From NCBI RefSeq assembly GCF_043641925.1, contig NZ_JBHZRU010000010.1, positions 54,240 through 118,239 of the forward strand: 64,000 nucleotides of DNA. The letters are read 5' to 3'. The notes under the pieces are model-generated. The model saw only the letters and a list, made by a program, of their open reading frames with translations. It made no database searches and was not told the origin of the DNA. The DNA is from Paenisporosarcina quisquiliarum_A (GTDB lineage: Bacteria > Bacillota > Bacilli > Bacillales_A > Planococcaceae). The translations under genes were made by a program, and so were the position numbers. Positions 44,173 through 53,706 of this stretch are shown here, piece by piece; position 1 is the stretch's first letter; every line of letters starts with the position of its first letter.

Positions 44173-45219
44173 TTAATAAATTTCCGGTATTCCGGCTTCT
44201 TTTAAAAACATGTTAAAGTCCTTGTCCTTATTTAATAAATATCGATTTGGTATCAAAACATCTTTTCTTAATATTGAAAATAGCCCTCCATTAACTTCTG
44301 GAAACTTCAGTTCATAAGGTATTTGATACTCTTCTTCAATTTCCAATAAAAATCGAACAATATATTTAAACATAATCGGAAAGTCTTGTTTAATTTGCTC
44401 GTGATGTAAAACGAATGCTTCAACATAATTATTCAATTCATGACTTGGCTCATAAGGTGCAAAATATCCATCGTATTTTCGGTCATGTTGAGGCGTAAAG
44501 GGAAAGCTACATTTCGAATGCCAATTTCCTAGCATCACCGTGAATTCTGCTAGAGAAGACTTTCGAGTATCAAAATCAGGGTTATTGAAATATAAGTAAT
44601 AGTCGTCAAACTCACTGGCTTCACAAGTATGAAATCCACCTATGCTAACGTTTTTAAGTCCCTCTGAAACTTTTTTTACTATCGACTTTTCACTTTGGTT
44701 TATTTTCTTAGAACCCTTCGTAAGCTGTACGATTTCGTCACTGCTCGAATCTAATCTGTGACCTAAATAACTGATCGCACGATAATGCTTTAAGATGTCT
44801 TGATTTGTTGTCGTCCAGCTGAGTACATCAATTAAAAACTCCATTGCTTTTCTATACTCGCCTAAATTATAGAGAGCCATAGCGTAGAACACTTTCATTT
44901 GCTCTTTTCCTGGAAATACACTAATTGAAAGTTCAAATAGTGCTTTCGATTCCAAAAAACGTCCGTGAGAACGATAAATAGTGCCTAATCCTACAAAAGC
45001 ATATTCGAGTTCATTATTCGGTAATCCAAGTTCAATTGCTTTCACATAATACGGAATCGACTCAATCTCTTGTCCCAAAATATCAAGACCGACCGCTCGT
45101 TGATAGTGTAATGAAGCGTTATGAGAATCTAGCAGCAATAATTCCATAATTACCTGATTGGATTCAATCAATCGTCCTTTTCTCCGTAACTCTAAAGCGC
45201 GGGATAAATCATTTTCCAT
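44173..45219 (-). CDS. TPR protein with unknown C-terminal domain
   Basis: 348 residues. The N-terminal 160 residues match the TPR protein at 6871-7356 in layout (AIELGL, VGLGTIYRSHGRFLESK, FYAMALYNLGEY). The C-terminal half is unrelated, rich in aromatic and acidic residues, and not recognised. GAGGTAATGAT before the ATG. Confidence 0.7.
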   Translation of the reverse strand: MENDLSRALELRRKGRLIESNQVIMELLLLDSHNASLHYQRAVGLDILGQEIESIPYYVKAIELGLPNNELEYAFVGLGTIYRSHGRFLESKALFELSISVFPGKEQMKVFYAMALYNLGEYRKAMEFLIDVLSWTTTNQDILKHYRAISYLGHRLDSSSDEIVQLTKGSKKINQSEKSIVKKVSEGLKNVSIGGFHTCEASEFDDYYLYFNNPDFDTRKSSLAEFTVMLGNWHSKCSFPFTPQHDRKYDGYFAPYEPSHELNNYVEAFVLHHEQIKQDFPIMFKYIVRFLLEIEEEYQIPYELKFPEVNGGLFSILRKDVLIPNRYLLNKDKDFNMFLKEAGIPEIY

Positions 45220-45258
45220 ATCATTACCTCACTTCCGTAAAAGAACTAGGCATTTAAA

Positions 45259-45729
45259 TTAAATAACTTTGTGCATGGATATAGAGGATGTAGTATACCC
45301 TAACTTTTTATAAAGGTTATAAGCTCCCTCGTTTTTTCCGAACACGCTAAGCGCTAAGGAATCCATTCCGAGTTCCTTTACCCTGACTTCCAGTGCCTTC
45401 AGAGCTTTTGTTCCGTATCCTTTATTTCTATGAAGTTCATCGATAAAAATATGATATAAAAACGCTCTATTTATTTCAGTATTAACATTGAACCAAATAA
45501 TTCCTACGTTCGTATTCGAATTCGAATTCGAATCACTGATGTTAAATATGTATTGTCCTTCTGTCAATAAACCGTCAGAAAATGTATTCTTCACCATCAT
45601 CTCTGATTCTTCTAAAGCTTTATCCATTGGTAGAGAAAAATTAGCCGAAATGTCTTGTGCATATTCCTTTTTCATAAAATCTATATATTTTTCAAACTCT
45701 TGATTGTTCATTTTTTCAAAACTAATCAT
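45259..45729 (-). CDS. GNAT family N-acetyltransferase
   Basis: 156 residues with FIDELHRNKGYGTKALKA (acetyl-CoA loop) and AYNLYKKLGYTTSS. AAAGGAG before the ATG. The substrate is unknown. Confidence 0.8.
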   Translation of the reverse strand: MISFEKMNNQEFEKYIDFMKKEYAQDISANFSLPMDKALEESEMMVKNTFSDGLLTEGQYIFNISDSNSNSNTNVGIIWFNVNTEINRAFLYHIFIDELHRNKGYGTKALKALEVRVKELGMDSLALSVFGKNEGAYNLYKKLGYTTSSISMHKVI

Positions 45730-45798
45730 TTTATAACTCCTTTAAATAGGTATTATTCTCATATGGTATAATTAGTAAAATTGTTTTAGGAGGTCAAT

Positions 45799-45981
45799 AT
45801 GGACGTACTTTCATTTTTCTACATAATCGTTTTATTAGCTTTGTCAGTAATAGGAGTAATTTCTTTCACGTTGTTTATTAAAAGATTATTAATTAATGCA
45901 ACACCGCGAAACAATCATTCGAAAGAAATTGAACTAAAACTAGATCGAATCATTGATCTACTCGAAAAAGATTCTAAGTAG
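45799..45981 (+). CDS. Small membrane protein with amphipathic tail
   Basis: 60 residues: one membrane helix (about 5-32) and a charged C-terminal helix (ELKLDRIIDLLEKD). AGGAGG before the ATG and a terminator after the stop. Its layout is like that of the 57-residue protein at 47241. Confidence 0.7.
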   Translation: MDVLSFFYIIVLLALSVIGVISFTLFIKRLLINATPRNNHSKEIELKLDRIIDLLEKDSK

Positions 45982-45987
45982 TTATTG

Positions 45988-46013
45988 AGACATCCCTTGA
46001 TGTCTTTTTTTAT
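45988..46013 (+). terminator. Terminator of the 60-residue membrane protein gene
   Basis: GACATC and GATGTC pair around CCTT, followed by seven T. Confidence 0.8.
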
Positions 46014-46014
46014 T

Positions 46015-46329
46015 TCAATCAAACTTCGCAAAACCTTTTCCACCCATTGGTGTTAAGGTACTGATTCTTTCCATTCCCGTAATGAGTGGCATCGCTTGTT
46101 TAATTAAGGTTTTAGTGGATTTTAAGTTTAATGATGCTTGATGAGCTGATTCATTGCTCCACACTTCGTATACAAATACAGAATTGGGCTCATCTTCTGA
46201 AATGTGCACATGGTAAACTTCGCATTCATCCAAGTCTTCCATTGATTTCGCTGCATCTAACAATATATTCACCATCGTGTGTCGCTCGCCTTCTTTTATA
46301 ACGAACTTGCCATATAAACCGAATTTCAT
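46015..46329 (-). CDS. ABM-domain protein (putative quinol monooxygenase)
   Basis: 104 residues with the dimeric ABM fold pattern: KFVIKEGERHTMVNILLDAA, then YHVHISEDEPNSVFVYEVW. AGGAGG before two adjacent ATGs; 46329 has better spacing. Actual enzymatic activity is unknown. Confidence 0.78.
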   Translation of the reverse strand: MKFGLYGKFVIKEGERHTMVNILLDAAKSMEDLDECEVYHVHISEDEPNSVFVYEVWSNESAHQASLNLKSTKTLIKQAMPLITGMERISTLTPMGGKGFAKFD

Positions 46330-46351
46330 CATAATCCTCCTCTTATTTTCT

Positions 46352-46531
46352 TTATTCATAAACTCTAATCAAAATCATGAGTACGGGTACCGCTAGGAAA
46401 AAGGAGTAGACAGCTCCAAGTAATTTTTGGTTATGATAATTCTTACCATCTTTCATTTTCTCTAACAATGTCACTACATTCAAAAACCATTGAACTGCAA
46501 TTAACGGATATAGCAATAGTAGATAATGCAA
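46352..46531 (-). CDS. Small two-helix membrane protein
   Basis: 59 residues with two hydrophobic segments. TTG start with AAGGAG in the end of the upstream gene, one base after its stop, so coupled translation is likely. No family recognised. Confidence 0.55.
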   Translation of the reverse strand: MHYLLLLYPLIAVQWFLNVVTLLEKMKDGKNYHNQKLLGAVYSFFLAVPVLMILIRVYE

Positions 46532-46532
46532 A

Positions 46533-47099
46533 TTAATTAGTCTCCTTATTTTCTATTCTCAAAAGCTTTTTGGTTTTTGGCAAATAGCGAATAGTATAGG
46601 ATTCCCCTTCTTTTACATCATTGAATCCCTTGCCTCGATACCCTTCTTCAAAAGTTCTTCCATCTTCAAATGTATAGTAATAAATCGGTCCGTCTGGGGT
46701 TGATACATCTTGGAATTCTGTTATTACGACATTCTCTTCCCTTACATTTCCACTCAAATAACTAGCAACATCTGATAAATCATCATTTGTATTTTCAGCT
46801 AACAAGAATCCAAGTATGAGTAATATTGATGATAATAAAACAGTTGGAATGATCATTCCCCTTGGGTTCACGGCTTTCCGACTGATCATCATGTAAAGAC
46901 CAAAGATTAATGCAAAAAGTCCTCCTGAAATTAAAACAATACCGACCACATTTACTGCAATGACATCAAATAGTAGAAACTTAATAAATTGACCGATGTC
47001 TTCCAGCATACTAATTAGTACAAACGCCAATATAATGAATGTAAACATCACGATTTTCAATAATTTCTTTTTGTTTTTATTTAAATTAACTTCTTCCAC
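46533..47099 (-). CDS. Membrane protein with DUF3592-like C-terminal domain
   Basis: 188 residues with three membrane helices and a C-terminal beta-rich domain (YYYTFEDGRTF, GESYTIRYLPKTKK) resembling DUF3592. I chose the GTG at 47099 because GAAAGGAG lies upstream; the ATG at 47162 has no site. Confidence 0.6.
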   Translation of the reverse strand: MEEVNLNKNKKKLLKIVMFTFIILAFVLISMLEDIGQFIKFLLFDVIAVNVVGIVLISGGLFALIFGLYMMISRKAVNPRGMIIPTVLLSSILLILGFLLAENTNDDLSDVASYLSGNVREENVVITEFQDVSTPDGPIYYYTFEDGRTFEEGYRGKGFNDVKEGESYTIRYLPKTKKLLRIENKETN

Positions 47100-47240
47100 G
47101 AGCAGATCACTCCTTTCATTCAAAAAAGATATATTGAGAGTTTGAATAGAATACGTTTTCAATAGTTGGAAGGTTTCAAAGTATAAATTCTACATATAGA
47201 TTAGTAATATGAATCAATAAGCAACAAGGGGGCAGAACAC

Positions 47241-47414
47241 ATGGCAATTAACATTATTATTACAATCACTTTGGTTTTAGCTATTTTCGCATCAATTGCA
47301 GCTTGGCTAAATACTCAAATCATACTCAGAGAGCTATCTCAGATTAAGGCAAAGTTAGGTATTGCTGAAACTAAGAAATCTTCATTTCTAGATAAAGACT
47401 TAGATAACGACTAA
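47241..47414 (+). CDS. Small membrane protein with helical tail
   Basis: 57 residues: a membrane helix (about 3-25) and a charged tail (ELSQIKAKLGIAE, then acidic). AAGGGGG before the ATG and a strong terminator after the stop. Confidence 0.65.
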   Translation: MAINIIITITLVLAIFASIAAWLNTQIILRELSQIKAKLGIAETKKSSFLDKDLDND

Positions 47415-47423
47415 TTACATTCT

Positions 47424-47464
47424 AAAAAAAACGGTTACTCCAATGCGGGAGAAACCGTTTTTTT
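47424..47464. terminator. Bidirectional terminator between a small plus gene and pcp
   Basis: AACGGTTACTCC and GGAGAAACCGTT pair, with A and T tracts on both sides. Confidence 0.85.
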
Positions 47465-47472
47465 GTTAGAAG

Positions 47473-48078
47473 TTACTTTGAAAGAACTGAAAGACAAATC
47501 GAGATACTTTCCAATAAATCATTGTGTGACCAGCTAGCTATATTGCCATGTTCAATCGCAAGTTCGTGAGATGCTGGGATATGAATGAACCCACTTGGAA
47601 TCGATAGATTATTTGTTTTTACATAGTGAAGCGCCTCATACATGACATTGTTGCATAAGTATGTGCCAGCAGTGTTCGAAATAGTTGCCGGGAATCCAGA
47701 CTCATTTAATTTGTCCACCATCTCACGAATCGGCAACGTCGACATATACGCCGCAGGACCGTCCATTTGAATCGATTCATCGACGGGTTTATGTCCTTCG
47801 TTGTCTGCATCGCCATCCTTCACATTTATAGCAACACGTTCAGGCGTAATTTTCGTACGACCACCCGCTAGACCAAGTGAAACAACAGCATCGGGTTTGG
47901 TTTCTCGAATAAATTCAAGTAACTGGTTGCCAGAACGAGCGAAATCTACAGTCATTGTCTTTCCAACAATTCGATACTCCCCAATCGTTTGACCATCTAA
48001 TTCTTCGACAATTTTCATTGTAGGATTGATCGTAAATGAAAGAAACGGTTCGAAACCAGTTAGTAATAATGTTTTCAT
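47473..48078 (-). CDS. pcp: Pyroglutamyl-peptidase I
   Basis: The 201-residue cytosolic cysteine peptidase removes N-terminal pyroglutamate from peptides. The catalytic triad is Glu80 (KITPERVA), Cys142 (GTYLCNNVMY) and His166 (GFIHIPAS). GAGGTGG before the ATG at 48078. Confidence 0.93.
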   Translation of the reverse strand: MKTLLLTGFEPFLSFTINPTMKIVEELDGQTIGEYRIVGKTMTVDFARSGNQLLEFIRETKPDAVVSLGLAGGRTKITPERVAINVKDGDADNEGHKPVDESIQMDGPAAYMSTLPIREMVDKLNESGFPATISNTAGTYLCNNVMYEALHYVKTNNLSIPSGFIHIPASHELAIEHGNIASWSHNDLLESISICLSVLSK

Positions 48079-48104
48079 CTTTACCACCTCATCAAATTAA
48101 TCTA

Positions 48105-48296
48105 TTAATCATTTGAATTTCTACTAAAGAAAAGATCGAACAGAAACAACAACACACAAGCTACAAGGATGATAATCGCAAACAAGGTTGACTGAAAATC
48201 ATCTTTCCAATTTGTTATGATGATGTACATTTGGAAAAGCATCAAAAAGGTTATTCCTAATCTAAATGGCAATTTTTTTATTTTAAAACCGCTCAC
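48105..48296 (-). CDS. Small membrane protein, start uncertain
   Basis: Up to 63 residues with two hydrophobic segments. The GTG at 48296 has no ribosome site upstream; AGGTGAGCGG overlaps it. The true start could lie a few codons downstream. No family recognised. Confidence 0.45.
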   Translation of the reverse strand: MSGFKIKKLPFRLGITFLMLFQMYIIITNWKDDFQSTLFAIIILVACVLLFLFDLFFSRNSND

Positions 48297-48382
48297 CTAT
48301 TTCAGTTGTTATAGATACTTTAAGATTAACAATTATTTTCCATTTAGCAACTCTTAATAGTGCAACCAATGAAATTTCCTAA

Positions 48383-49072
48383 GCCACTCACCAACAGCAA
48401 GACCCTCTTAGCGACAGCGTAAGGGCATTACAAGCATTTAAAAACATAGTTTGGGCTGCACACTTCGTTTTCGCAGCCGTTTTCTGTGACGAGCCGTAGT
48501 TCTACTTTTATGTAATTACAACTGAGATGACAATTATTCTAACTGAGATCGCTGTTTTTCTAACTGAGATCGCCATAATTCTAACCAAGACTCCATTTTT
48601 TCTAACTGAGCGGCCACTCACCAACAGCAAGACCCTCTTAGCGACAGCGTGAGGGCATTACAAGCATTTAAAAACATAGTTTGGGCTGCACACTTCGTTT
48701 TCGCAGCCGTTTTCTGTGACGAGCCGTTGTTCTACTTTTATGTAATTACAACTGAGATGGCGATTATTCTAACTGAGATCGCTGTTTATCTAACTGAGAT
48801 TGCCATAATTCTAACCAATACTCCCAAAATTCTAACTGAGCGGCCACTCACCAATAGCAACACTTGCATAGCGACAGCGTGCGGGGCATTCCAAGCATTT
48901 AAAAACATAATTTGGGCTTTCTACTTCGTTTTCGCAGCCGTTTTCTGTGACGAGCCGTTGTTCTACTTTTATGTAATTACAACTGAGATGGCGATTATTC
49001 TAACTGAGATCGCTGTTTTTCTAACTGAGATCGCCACAATTCTAACTAAGACTCCCAAAATTCTAACTGAGC
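48383..49072. repeat. Three 230-bp tandem repeats with nested 21-nt units
   Basis: Copies start at 48383, 48613 and 48843 (GCCACTCACC) with exact 230-bp spacing; a partial fourth start follows at 49071. Each contains the ACTTCGTTTTCGCAGCCG segment and then four 21-nt units headed AACTGAGAT(C/G). The second half of the array is slightly degenerate. It ends just before the pur operon terminator. Confidence 0.85.
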
Positions 49073-49093
49073 CGTCATTCACCCCCACTCACC

Positions 49094-49132
49094 AAAAAAG
49101 ACCCTTGAAAAACAATCGTTTTTCAAGGGTCT
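49094..49132 (-). terminator. Terminator of the purine operon
   Basis: AGACCCTTGAAAAAC and GTTTTTCAAGGGTCT form a perfect stem, followed by T on the minus strand, directly after the purD stop. Confidence 0.92.
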
Positions 49133-49139
49133 CCATCTT

Positions 49140-50396
49140 TTATTTAAAAGCACGCCAGCCAATGTCGTGGCGATAGAAGAATCCATCCCATGAGAGCTCA
49201 GTTAACGCTTTGTATACTTTTTCTTGTGATTCCTGTAGAGATGGTGACTTGGCGGTGACTAATAGTACGCGTCCACCGTTTCCGATAAATTTCCCATCGA
49301 CTTCTTTCGTTCCAGCATGGAAAATTTGTAAGCTACTATCTAACTTTGATAAATCGGGCAATGGTGCACCTTTTTTCACATCGTACGGATAGTTATCTGC
49401 AGCAATCACAACACCTAACATTTCATCATCCGACCATTTTAAATCGTACGGTTTTTCATTCAGAAGAGCATCCATGAATTCACCGAAATCGGATGCCATA
49501 CGAGGAAGGACAACCTGTGTTTCCGGATCGCCAAAGCGGGCATTGAATTCGATCACTTTTGGACCCTCGTCCGTTAAAATCAAACCGGCATATAGAATGC
49601 CCGTAAAAGCATGACCTTCTGTTGCCATTGCTTCTACAGTCGGTTCGATGACAGATTCATAAGCTTCTCTAATCACTTCATCAGAGATGTGTGGAACTGG
49701 TGAATATGCACCCATACCGCCTGTATTTGGGCCACGGTCTCCGTCATACGCTCGCTTATGGTCTTGTGCGATGACCATTGGATAGATTTGTCCTTTGTGA
49801 ACAAATGACATGTAGGAAAATTCTTCACCTTCAAGGAATTCTTCAATCACAACACGTGAAGAGGACTCACCAAATTTTTGATTGCCGATCATATCTTCAA
49901 CCGCATTCAATGCTTCTTCCATGTTCATGGCAACGATTACGCCTTTGCCTGCCGCTAAGCCATCTGCCTTCACAACAATAGGCGCACCTTTTTCACGAAT
50001 ATACGCTTTCGCTTCTTCTACATGTGTAAATGTTTCGTAAGCTGCTGTAGGGATTCCGTATTTCTTCATAAGTTCTTTCGCAAATGATTTACTGCCTTCA
50101 ATTTGAGCGGCTTCTTTTGTAGGACCAAAAATGCGCAATCCTTCTGCTTCAAAAACATTAACGATTCCTGCAGCGAGTGGTTGTTCAGGTCCGACGAATG
50201 TCAGATCAATCGCATTTTCTTGAACAAAGGCAACCAGCATATCAAACTCTAACGCTTCAATCGCCACACAAGTAGCGTCTTGTTTCATGCCGTCATTTCC
50301 TGGTGCTACAAATACCTCTGTTACAGACGGAGAATTTTTAAATTGACGAACGATTGCATTTTCACGTCCACCACTGCCAATTACTAATACTTTCAT
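49140..50396 (-). CDS. purD: Phosphoribosylamine-glycine ligase
   Basis: The 418-residue ATP-grasp enzyme makes GAR from phosphoribosylamine and glycine. N-terminal GSGGRENAI, the DGLAAGKGVIVA loop and FNARFGDPETQ are intact. GAAGGAGG before the ATG. Last gene of the operon. Confidence 0.96.
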   Translation of the reverse strand: MKVLVIGSGGRENAIVRQFKNSPSVTEVFVAPGNDGMKQDATCVAIEALEFDMLVAFVQENAIDLTFVGPEQPLAAGIVNVFEAEGLRIFGPTKEAAQIEGSKSFAKELMKKYGIPTAAYETFTHVEEAKAYIREKGAPIVVKADGLAAGKGVIVAMNMEEALNAVEDMIGNQKFGESSSRVVIEEFLEGEEFSYMSFVHKGQIYPMVIAQDHKRAYDGDRGPNTGGMGAYSPVPHISDEVIREAYESVIEPTVEAMATEGHAFTGILYAGLILTDEGPKVIEFNARFGDPETQVVLPRMASDFGEFMDALLNEKPYDLKWSDDEMLGVVIAADNYPYDVKKGAPLPDLSKLDSSLQIFHAGTKEVDGKFIGNGGRVLLVTAKSPSLQESQEKVYKALTELSWDGFFYRHDIGWRAFK

Positions 50397-50436
50397 TCGT
50401 TCTTCCTCCTTCAGACCTTAGCAATATCGGACGAAT

Positions 50437-51972
50437 TTAGTGTTTGAAATGACGAACGCCAGTAAACACCATCGCAATTCCATACTCATTTGCTTTTTGA
50501 ATGGAATCGTCATCTTTCACAGATCCGCCTGGTTGAATAATAGCCGTGATTCCTGCTTTAGCTGCTGCTTCTACTGTGTCATTCATCGGGAAAAAGGCAT
50601 CAGATGCAAGTGTTGCACCTTGCGCTTTATTCGCAGCTTGCTCTAAAGCAATTTTGGCTGCACCGACGCGATTCATTTGACCCGCTCCGATGCCAAGTGT
50701 CATTTGCGCGTCCGTTACCACAATGGCATTAGACTTCACGTGTTTGACAACACTCCATCCAAGTTTTAAAGCTGTCCACTCTTCTTCAGTGGGCTCGCGA
50801 TCCGTTACTACACGCACGTCAGCTTCTGCAAATCCGTAGCGATCAGGTTCTTGTATTAATAAACCACCCTCAATGGACACTGTGTTCCATTGATCTTGCT
50901 TATTTTGTTCAAAAGGAATGGTTAACAAACGGATGTTTTTCTTTTTCATTAAAATCGATAGTGCTTCTTCTGTAAATGAAGGAGCTAAAATAATTTCTAA
51001 GAAAATGCCTGAAAGTTGTTCCGCCGTTTCTACATCGACTTCGCGATTTAGTGCTACAATGCCACCGAAAATGGACATGCTATCGGCTTCATACGCTTTT
51101 GCGAATGCTTCAGAAATTGTACTTCCTGTTCCCACACCACATGGATTCATGTGTTTGACAGCTACTGCTGCCGCTAAATCAAATTCTTTTACAATTTGAA
51201 TCGCCGCATTGGCATCTTGAATGTTATTGTAAGACAGCTCTTTCCCATGTAACTGCTGAGCTGATGCAATGGAGAAATCTGAACCTAGTGCACGCTTGTA
51301 AAACGCGGCTTTTTGATGTGGATTTTCCCCGTAACGTAGTGGCTGTTTTAATTCATATGTAAATGTAACTTGCTCTGGAAATTCTTCGCCAGCAAGATCT
51401 GTTAAATAGCCTGAAATATAGGCATCGTATGAAGCCGTATGACGGAATACTTTCGCAGCTAAACGTCGACGGGTTTCAATCGTTGTTTTGCCATCCGATT
51501 TTAATTCAGCCAAAACTGCTGGGTAATCTGTTGCATCTGTGATGACCGTTACGTAAGCATGGTTTTTCGCAGATGCACGAAGCATTGCTGGGCCGCCGAT
51601 ATCGATATTTTCAATAGCATCTTCTGCCGTGACGTTTGGTTTAGAAATCGTTTCACGGAAAGGATATAAATTCACACAAACTACTTCGATAGGCAAAATG
51701 CCATGTTCAAGCATTTGTGCTTGGTGATCGGTGTCGTCATGTTTAGCAAGAAGACCTCCATGAATCATCGGGTTCAACGTTTTGACACGCCCACCTAAAA
51801 TTTCAGGAAAACCTGTTACTTGGTCAACTGGCGTAATCGCTACCCCATTTTCTTGTAAGTAAGCTTTCGTTCCACCTGTTGATAAAATTTCATAGCCTAA
51901 CTGTTCCAGTTCTTTTGCAAAGTCAAGAATTCCTGATTTATCTGATACACTGATAAGCGCTCGTTTCGACAC
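50437..51972 (-). CDS. purH: AICAR transformylase/IMP cyclohydrolase
   Basis: The 511-residue bifunctional enzyme makes the last two steps to IMP. The N-terminal MGS-like cyclohydrolase domain (ISVSDKSGI, GGRVKTLNP) precedes the transformylase domain with KHMNPCGVG. GTG start with GGAGG upstream. Confidence 0.96.
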   Translation of the reverse strand: MSKRALISVSDKSGILDFAKELEQLGYEILSTGGTKAYLQENGVAITPVDQVTGFPEILGGRVKTLNPMIHGGLLAKHDDTDHQAQMLEHGILPIEVVCVNLYPFRETISKPNVTAEDAIENIDIGGPAMLRASAKNHAYVTVITDATDYPAVLAELKSDGKTTIETRRRLAAKVFRHTASYDAYISGYLTDLAGEEFPEQVTFTYELKQPLRYGENPHQKAAFYKRALGSDFSIASAQQLHGKELSYNNIQDANAAIQIVKEFDLAAAVAVKHMNPCGVGTGSTISEAFAKAYEADSMSIFGGIVALNREVDVETAEQLSGIFLEIILAPSFTEEALSILMKKKNIRLLTIPFEQNKQDQWNTVSIEGGLLIQEPDRYGFAEADVRVVTDREPTEEEWTALKLGWSVVKHVKSNAIVVTDAQMTLGIGAGQMNRVGAAKIALEQAANKAQGATLASDAFFPMNDTVEAAAKAGITAIIQPGGSVKDDDSIQKANEYGIAMVFTGVRHFKH

Positions 51973-52071
51973 CCAAAGACCTCCATTTTAGAAAAGATTT
52001 TTATAAAGGAACGAAGGCTAAGTTCGCGATATCGTTTCGCAACGCCTTCATGACCCACAACACGCGGGCCG

Positions 52072-52641
52072 TTAACTCCATAGTTGTTGTAACGTTTTTG
52101 TATAGACCTCATGCTCGATGGCATGAATGCGTTGTTCTGCTTGTTCTCGATTACAGCCTTCAATATCGACGGCTTTTTGCGCTAAAATCGGACCCGTATC
52201 CATGCCGGCATCAACCGTATGAACCGTTACACCTGTCACTTTGACACCGTGAGCAAGTGCTTGCCCAATCGCGTCTTTTCCTGGGAATGAAGGAAGGAGC
52301 GACGGATGGATATTGACGATTTTATTCGCATAAGCCTTGAGCAATGTTTCACCAATAAGACGCATGTATCCAGCTAATATTAACCATTCAACATCTAGTT
52401 TTTTCAATTCAGATAAAATTGCTTGCTCATACTCCGTTTTAGAAGCAAAGTCCTTTGGTCGAATAGCAATTGCAGGAACTCCCGCCGATGCTGCACGCTC
52501 AACTACATACGCTTGAGGACGATCGGTCACTACGGCAACGACGTCCGCATGTAAATCATGCTTTTTCGTCGCATCAACTATCGCTTGAAAATTGCTGCCG
52601 TTTCCTGAAGCGAAAACGGCAATTTTCGGCTTACTTTTCAT
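52072..52641 (-). CDS. purN: Phosphoribosylglycinamide formyltransferase
   Basis: The 189-residue enzyme transfers formyl from 10-formyl-THF to GAR. FASGNGSNFQAI, the NIHPSLLPSFPG motif with its catalytic His, and VHTVDAGMDTGPI are intact. It overlaps purM by 11 bp. Confidence 0.96.
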   Translation of the reverse strand: MKSKPKIAVFASGNGSNFQAIVDATKKHDLHADVVAVVTDRPQAYVVERAASAGVPAIAIRPKDFASKTEYEQAILSELKKLDVEWLILAGYMRLIGETLLKAYANKIVNIHPSLLPSFPGKDAIGQALAHGVKVTGVTVHTVDAGMDTGPILAQKAVDIEGCNREQAEQRIHAIEHEVYTKTLQQLWS

Positions 52642-53695
52642 CGCCTAGACTCCCGTCATGTCTTCCGTTGAAATGAACACCCGTGACATCCACTACTTGT
52701 CCGATTTCATAAGCTTTTTCACCATGTTGAAGCGCTAATCGAATCGCATCCTTTGCTTGTTCAGCAGGAAGTGCAATGACAAACCCAATGCCCATATTAA
52801 AGACATTGTATAAATCACGATCTGATAAAGAACCTTTATCCTTCAACATTTGGAAAACAGGAAGTACTGGCCATGAGCCAAGATTGATTTCAACGCCAAG
52901 CCCTGCAGGCATCATACGTGGCAAGTTTTCATAGAAACCCCCACCTGTAACATGAGCCATTCCATGGACATCTAAGTTTTGATGGATATCAAGAGCCGGT
53001 TTTGCATAAATCTTTGTTGGTTCAAGAAGCCCTTTACCAATACGTCCTAATTCTTCATAACCCGCTACATACGAATCGATTTCATATCCTTGGTCTGCAA
53101 ATACGATTTTACGCACTAATGAAAATCCATTCGAATGAATTCCGCTTGAAGCAAGACCGACTAAAACGTCACCAGCTTGAATTCGTTCGCCAGTCACTAG
53201 TCGAGACTTCTCTGCAACTCCAACTGCAAAACCAGCAACATCATACTCATCTTCTTCGTAAAGTCCCGGCATTTCAGCTGTTTCTCCACCGATTAAAGCA
53301 GCACCAGACTGTACACATCCATCTGCTACACCTTTAACGATTTGCTCAATCTTTGCAGGTTCTGCTTTCCCTACAGCTAAATAATCGAGAAAAAACAATG
53401 GTTCTGCGCCTTGAGCGACAATATCGTTTACACACATTGCAACACAATCAATGCCGATTGTATCGTGCGTATCCGTCATAAAAGCTAATTTCAGCTTCGT
53501 ACCAACACCATCTGTTCCAGATATCAAAACAGGTTCTTTATAATCTAAGGCCGACAAGTCAAACATGCCGCCAAAACCGCCGAAAGCACCCATAATCCCT
53601 TTACGTGCCGTGCGGTCAACATGCGATTTCATTCGTTTTACAGCTTCATAGCCAGCTTCAATGTTCACACCAGCTTGTTCATATGCTTTCGACAC
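52631..53695 (-). CDS. purM: Phosphoribosylaminoimidazole synthetase
   Basis: The 354-residue AIR synthetase converts FGAM to AIR. It shows the FGGMFDLS and SGTDGVGTKL segments and the HVTGGGFYENLPR motif. GTG start with AGGAGG upstream. Confidence 0.96.
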   Translation of the reverse strand: MSKAYEQAGVNIEAGYEAVKRMKSHVDRTARKGIMGAFGGFGGMFDLSALDYKEPVLISGTDGVGTKLKLAFMTDTHDTIGIDCVAMCVNDIVAQGAEPLFFLDYLAVGKAEPAKIEQIVKGVADGCVQSGAALIGGETAEMPGLYEEDEYDVAGFAVGVAEKSRLVTGERIQAGDVLVGLASSGIHSNGFSLVRKIVFADQGYEIDSYVAGYEELGRIGKGLLEPTKIYAKPALDIHQNLDVHGMAHVTGGGFYENLPRMMPAGLGVEINLGSWPVLPVFQMLKDKGSLSDRDLYNVFNMGIGFVIALPAEQAKDAIRLALQHGEKAYEIGQVVDVTGVHFNGRHDGSLGDEK

Positions 53696-53706
53696 ACAAT
53701 CGCCTC

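Noticed and set aside
48649..49176. 175-codon plus-strand frame through the 230-bp repeats, with heptad-like ILTEIAV units.
   Set aside because: The heptads follow from the 21-nt DNA period; there is no ribosome site and the frame runs into purD antisense.
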